Source: Diphasiastrum complanatum (taxonomy: Eukaryota > Streptophyta > Lycopodiopsida > Lycopodiales > Lycopodiaceae). Taken from it: DNA of 64,000 bases. The notes under the pieces were generated by a model, which did no database searches, was not told the origin of the DNA, and saw only the letters and a program-made list of their open reading frames with translations. Numbering within the stretch: position 1 is the stretch's first letter; each line of letters opens with the position of its first letter. A program made the translations under genes and the position numbers. The stretch lies in contig CM055111.1 in NCBI GenBank assembly GCA_029204225.1, positions 47,669,224-47,733,223 on the forward strand, given 5' to 3'. Positions 60,019 through 64,000 of the stretch are shown here, one piece after another.

Positions 60019-60020
<2 letters not shown>
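59343..60020. other. start of intron 3
   Basis: Follows the donor GTATAATT at 59343. AT-rich, no gene recognised. Reading through from exon 3 meets a stop at 59366-59368. Confidence 0.5.

Positions 60021-60085
<65 letters not shown>
60021..60085 (+). repeat. (TC)n microsatellite
   Basis: About 32 uninterrupted TC units. Confidence 0.95.
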
Positions 60086-60086
<1 letters not shown>

Positions 60087-61534
60087 ATGTGAAAACATCA
60101 CACGTGTGAAGAAAAATCATCATATATAATGTCAAGCCGAGCACCATAGGGGAGTAGAATGATGGCTGATGAATAGTATGAAGACTAATATACAACTTAG
60201 ACTTGGGCTCGTCCTGATAATCATCATCATCTGATCTGTGCTGCCTGAATCAGATGAGTCCGAGGGTGACATGCATGGTGGTGAGTCCCTACATCTACCT
60301 CTACCTCTACCTCTACCTTTGTTTCTGCTGTCCCTGCCTCTACCTTTACTATTGTGCCCTCCCTCCACCTCTGCCTCTGCCTCTGCCCCTGCCTTGCCCC
60401 CCTCTCCCTCTCTCATAGGACGTGATGTTGGATTGTCCAGGGATCTCTTCATTTCTGCATGTTACTTCCCCCCATAATCCTCTTCCTATGTAGAGGGCAT
60501 TGGTTCTCCATTCACTGATCTCTCCACAGACATTGTCAGGTTCTCAAATCGAGGTCATGTTCTTCTTACTGGTGATTTTAACGCCAGGACAGCTGCGTGA
60601 CAACGTGGCTTTCCACGCCAAGCCCACATGGTTTAACACGTGGCCAGCCTATGGGGCTCTTTATTTTTTTTGCATCCCCTCCCCTTCCCTTGAAAAAATA
60701 AAGAGGCCCCATCCCCGAGTCCCACAAAAAAGTTTGTTTTTTTTTTTGGGGTGGGTGTGTGTGTGTGTGTGGGTGGGAGTGGGGGGAGGAAGGGGAGGAT
60801 TTAGCCTCCCTACACATTCTCTTTTTTAGGGTGGGGGAGGGCTACATTCCCCCCACCCCTGTCTCCCCCCATTTTTTTGGGGGGAGGGAGATGGGCCTTG
60901 GCACAACCCCCTTTACATTTTCCACTCTCTCGGCAACATGGAGGGGCACGCGCAATGCGTCGTCTCGCAAAAAAAATTGAAAATGAAAAGAATGTTGTGC
61001 CACAGACCACGAGGAGTGGGAGGATGGCTAAGTAGATCATCAATCGCCCGCTCTGAGCATCATTCACACGTCTCGACCACAAGCCGCCACCCAAATATAT
61101 ATATAGATGCCATCCCCGTTCCGGAACACGTTCTGGGATTTTGTCCTGGAATGGTTCTCGTTCTAAAACGTGTGCGTTACAAACAACAAAACAGTGTCCT
61201 AGTTTTGTTGTCTGGAACACAAATGTTTTTTATACATACACCTCCCAGCTCGCTCCCACATGCCCAAAAACAATTAAAAGTAATTTTCCCAACCGTCCTC
61301 GAAAATAATTATCAAGGGTGGATGACGTTGCCAGCCCCCTCCGGTCAAGGGGCCAAATGTTTTTGCAAAAAACCTGTCCACTGCCCATGCCTCCCATAAC
61401 TGGGATGGAGTGCGAATGGCCTTGAAAGAGCAAGCAATTCTAACAGTTTAAACAAGCATACTGTCCCTCTCTCTGTCGCTATATCTCTCTCTCTGGCAAG
61501 AAGAGCTTTCTTAGATTTAAATATCCGCATAGTC
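60086..61534. other. low-complexity and hairpin-rich DNA
   Basis: Contains CTACCTCTACCTCTGCC repeats (60290-60400), a hairpin at 60653-60710, G- and C-runs at 60775-60890, and GTTCTGGGATTTTGTCCTGG words (61125-61170) like those at 40880. No coding region is supported. Confidence 0.45.
60653..60710. repeat. inverted repeat with 18-bp arms
   Basis: GGGGCTCTTTATTTTTTT and, 22 bp later, AAAAAATAAAGAGGCCCC are complementary apart from one position near the base. It can form a stable hairpin. Confidence 0.8.
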
Positions 61535-61790
61535 TTGGCAGATATTTGCTTGTGTTCAGATCCATCTCTAGCTAGGTATGTTAATTCATATTTACCTTTC
61601 AGAATGGAATGCCTGACACAGATGTTCGTCTTCGAAAGTGGATGTGGTTTAGGGTTTAGGGACATAGATCTTAAGTGTGATGAAATCAACTTTTTCGATT
61701 TATATATCCGCGTGGTCTTGGCAGATATTTGCTTGTGTTCGGATACATCTCCTAGTGAACGCCAGACATGTATGCTCACTACAATACGTC
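61535..61790 (+). repeat. duplicated segment with telomere-like motif
   Basis: Two internal copies share TCTTGGCAGATATTTGCTTGTG (61538 and 61713 regions). GGTTTAGGGTTTAGGGACAT lies at about 61648. The segment is the reverse counterpart of 34050-34330. Confidence 0.7.
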
Positions 61791-61890
61791 CCTTATGAAT
61801 TGTGTATATCCTTATCACTAACCTTTACTACAAAGTGGCCACAACTCCGTCTTAAGTTTGAAATTCAAGCAATCTTTGGGAAAAGTCTCC

Positions 61891-62480
61891 CAACAGCCCA
61901 CTATCATCTTTGGAATAGATGTATCACATGGCTTCCCAGGATCCGATTCATCTTCTATTGCAGCTGTAAGTGCCTTCGTGCCTTTTCAGCTTGTTCCAGG
62001 TTGAAGACAAAACAATAAGTGTCTTAATATAACGTACATTGAAACTGCAAGTGATCTTGAGGCTGGGGAGATGCTTACAGTAGAGGTTTCCCAGCTCGTG
62101 AAGTCAGAAGAGCAATGCATCGGCCTTCTTGTGGAGATGTCTGTTTCAACGTATAATATAAGTGACAGAATTTCTCTCAGTACATGTGCTTGATTATGTA
62201 CATGTACTGAAGCTGCTTGGTATATGACAGGGACAGTGTAAGTGAAAGTCAGTTTGAGCATGTTTTGCAAATAGAACACAGTTTGAAAGGCAGTTTTTCA
62301 TCTGGATATTTGGCTAGGAAGCTTTGTAAGAAAGCAATGGTCAAAAAGGTCCTTCTAGTGCATGCAGATGATAGGAGTGATTGTGTCGTCGTTATGTACT
62401 CAAGGATTTTACCACGTCATTAATTGCTCCTTCTTCAAACCCACGTCAAACATTTTTGGTGAGCTTTCAGAGACAACACC
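61891..62480 (+). pseudogene. Argonaute (AGO4/6/9-like) PIWI pseudogene
   Basis: Exon-like pieces of the PIWI domain appear in the right order. At 61891-61965, QQPTIIFGIDVSHGFPGSDS + SSIAA covers the first catalytic Asp (xDVSH) and ends at a consensus donor GTAAGT. At 62231-62292, after TATATGACAG, RDSVSESQFEHVLQIEH matches the family RDGVSESQF block. At 62401-62455, GFYHVINCSFFKPTSNIFGE matches the KFFQPTS block. Kept splice sites show a DNA-level copy, not a retrocopy. Stops and frame changes between the pieces and missing sequence make it non-functional. Argonautes of this clade bind 24-nt siRNA in RNA-directed DNA methylation. Confidence 0.75.
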
Positions 62481-62740
62481 CACTGGTTTCCAATCAGTGG
62501 ATTTTCTTGCCGAGGAAGGGAAGGTTTTGGAGTACCAAGAAAAAGCGGAGCATAGACTATGCAGAATGGCTTGAAGCTAAGAAATATGTTGAGACCCAAC
62601 GTAGTGTGTTCAAGGATGCTGAAGAGCTTTCAGAAAGGTGCTGGATACAGAGCTCCTGGAGCAAACTTCAAGATCAAGCTATGCAAGCTGCTCAAGCTAT
62701 GCTTGACCACATAATTTTCTTGGATAAATTTTTCCAGTGA
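62481..62740 (+). other. unassigned open frame after the Argonaute pieces
   Basis: The frame ending at 62740 gives KKRSIDYAEWLEAKKYVETQ and KDAEELSERCWIQSSW, which looks protein-like but has no family I recognise. It may be another captured exon. Confidence 0.3.
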
Positions 62741-62777
62741 TGTTTACTATTCTGCCTCTCTAAGCCTAAACCCTAAA

Positions 62778-63060
62778 CCTACACACTATTATGTCTTATA
62801 GGATGAGATCAGTTTCTCCTTGGATGAACTTCAACAACTTAGTAATAACTCCTGCCTCTCGAAGCCTAAACCCTAAACCTACACACTACTATGTCTTATA
62901 GGATGAGATCGGTTTCTCCCCAGATGAACTTCAACAGCTTACTAACTACTTATGCAACAGACCCTAAAGCCTAAACCCACACACTACTATGTCTTGTAGG
63001 ATGAGATCGGTTTCTCCCTGGATGAACCTCAATAGCTTACTAATTAGTTATGCTACAACT
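62778..63060 (+). pseudogene. three tandem copies of an Argonaute PIWI exon
   Basis: Units at 62778, 62878 and 62977 each read PTHYYVL, a TAG (splice-like TATAG/GATGAG border), then DEIGFSLDELQQLTNY or a near variant. They are the same exon as at 51281-51600. The first two are each preceded by CCTAAACCCTAAACC and the third by CCTAAAGCCTAAACCC. They follow the PIWI pieces at 61891-62480 in the expected gene order. Confidence 0.8.
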
Positions 63061-64000
63061 TCATCCCTGGACCCTAAACCTTAAACCCTGGCTGCAATAC
63101 GCCGTCTCCTAGCAGCCCACTATCATCTTTGGAATGGCTGTATCACATTGTTGTCTGGAAAGTGTAGCACTGAAAATAGTTGGTAAAATCTATCAATTAC
63201 ACCGCAGTGAAAACAGGCCACTTGATATTCATATATTAACCTTAAATCTAGCTAATTGGCCTACAACATCTGTATTCCTTTGACATATTTGCTTGAATCA
63301 AGAAGTTTGTTTTTCCTCAAAAATATATTACATCCAACACCAATTGGATTGAGAAAAAGTGGGACAAGGATCCGCATTACATGAGATGACTTTACAAGCT
63401 CATCCTCACTCTTAGGATGAGGGGTAAACCTTGGCGGTCTAATAACTTTATGTGGTGGGCCGAAACAGACGACACCTAAAACGGATCCCATTTGGAGAAA
63501 CTGCGCCCAAGAACTACAATTGAATCCAGTCATACCTGAAGAAGAGCATTTTGTAACAGGACTACTGGAGCGAAACCTATCTTTTGAATGAGCCAAATTG
63601 CTTTTCGAGCACGGGTTTACCTATTTTGGTACAAATAATATGTTTATGGTTTTGTTGTTGAAAAGAATGTGCATCATACGAGGGTTGACTAATACTGTCA
63701 AAAGGGATGCTGTTGGATTGAGAAGAGAGCTCAAGTTTGCTTCAAAGGTCTAGATCTCTCTCCATATTGAGGATCTGGCTTGGAACTCAGAATTTGGTCG
63801 ACCTCACAAGAAAAAGGTGAACAATTTTTCAAATGCAGATTATGAGGGTGCAAACCCAAGGTGCTTACTTATTTCTATCTCACTTCAAACTTATGGAAGA
63901 GCTCGAACTTTCTTTCTGACTACCTGAAGGCTTGTACTCTTCATCATCATCAGAATCTTGCTCAACAGTATATTTGATATCCTTCTTTTGGCTGTTTTTG
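63061..64000. other. end of window; further repeat fragments
   Basis: CAGCCCACTATCATCTTTGG at 63115 is a second copy of the PTIIFG exon. GACGACACCTAAAACGGATC at 63468 matches the 51602-52330 repeat. The rest to 64000 has short open frames without recognised domains, and no further transporter exon was found. Confidence 0.5.

Overview
The window looks like nuclear DNA of a land plant with a large, transposon-rich genome. The evidence is TTTAGGG-type telomere motifs, GT-AG introns, plant-type Copia, chromovirus Gypsy, LINE and hAT elements, and fragments of plant lipoxygenase and Argonaute genes. The species cannot be fixed from sequence alone. The very long introns would suit a fern, lycophyte or gymnosperm, but this is inference.

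The only clearly intact host gene is on the + strand: a major-facilitator transporter of the plant OCT7/NIAP (organic cation or nicotinate transporter) type. Three coding exons are seen (21093-21367, 31922-32159, 58790-59342). They join in frame to about 355 residues and end with an open splice phase, so the last exons lie beyond the window. Introns of about 10.6 kb, 26.6 kb and over 4.6 kb hold most of the mobile DNA.

Layout. 1-5.1 kb: decayed LTR-element coding sequence, an LTR, and a Copia integrase fragment. 5.1-13.4 kb: a gag-only LTR element with a tandem-repeat leader. 13.4-21 kb: a lipoxygenase exon fragment, a palindromic repeat array, and the region upstream of the transporter. Intron 1 (21.4-31.9 kb): a related LTR copy, and a Copia element with its reverse transcriptase deleted that sits inside a purine-rich repeat. 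Intron 2 (32.2-58.8 kb): two hAT-type elements in TA repeats (one 4.0 kb with a frameshifted transposase and a second small ORF), a chromovirus Gypsy element with an inverted internal segment, tandem copies of an Argonaute exon, and three LINE fragments. Intron 3 (59.3-64 kb): microsatellites and an Argonaute (AGO4/6/9-like) pseudogene with three tandem copies of one exon.

The mobile elements are all broken. Many of their premature stops fit C-to-T change (CAG to TAG, CGA to TGA), as expected for heavily methylated plant transposons. No gene cluster or new defence or biosynthetic system is evident. The most notable items are the amplified Argonaute exon (one copy invaded by a telomere repeat), the gag-only element, the two-ORF hAT element, and the inverted block inside the Gypsy element.
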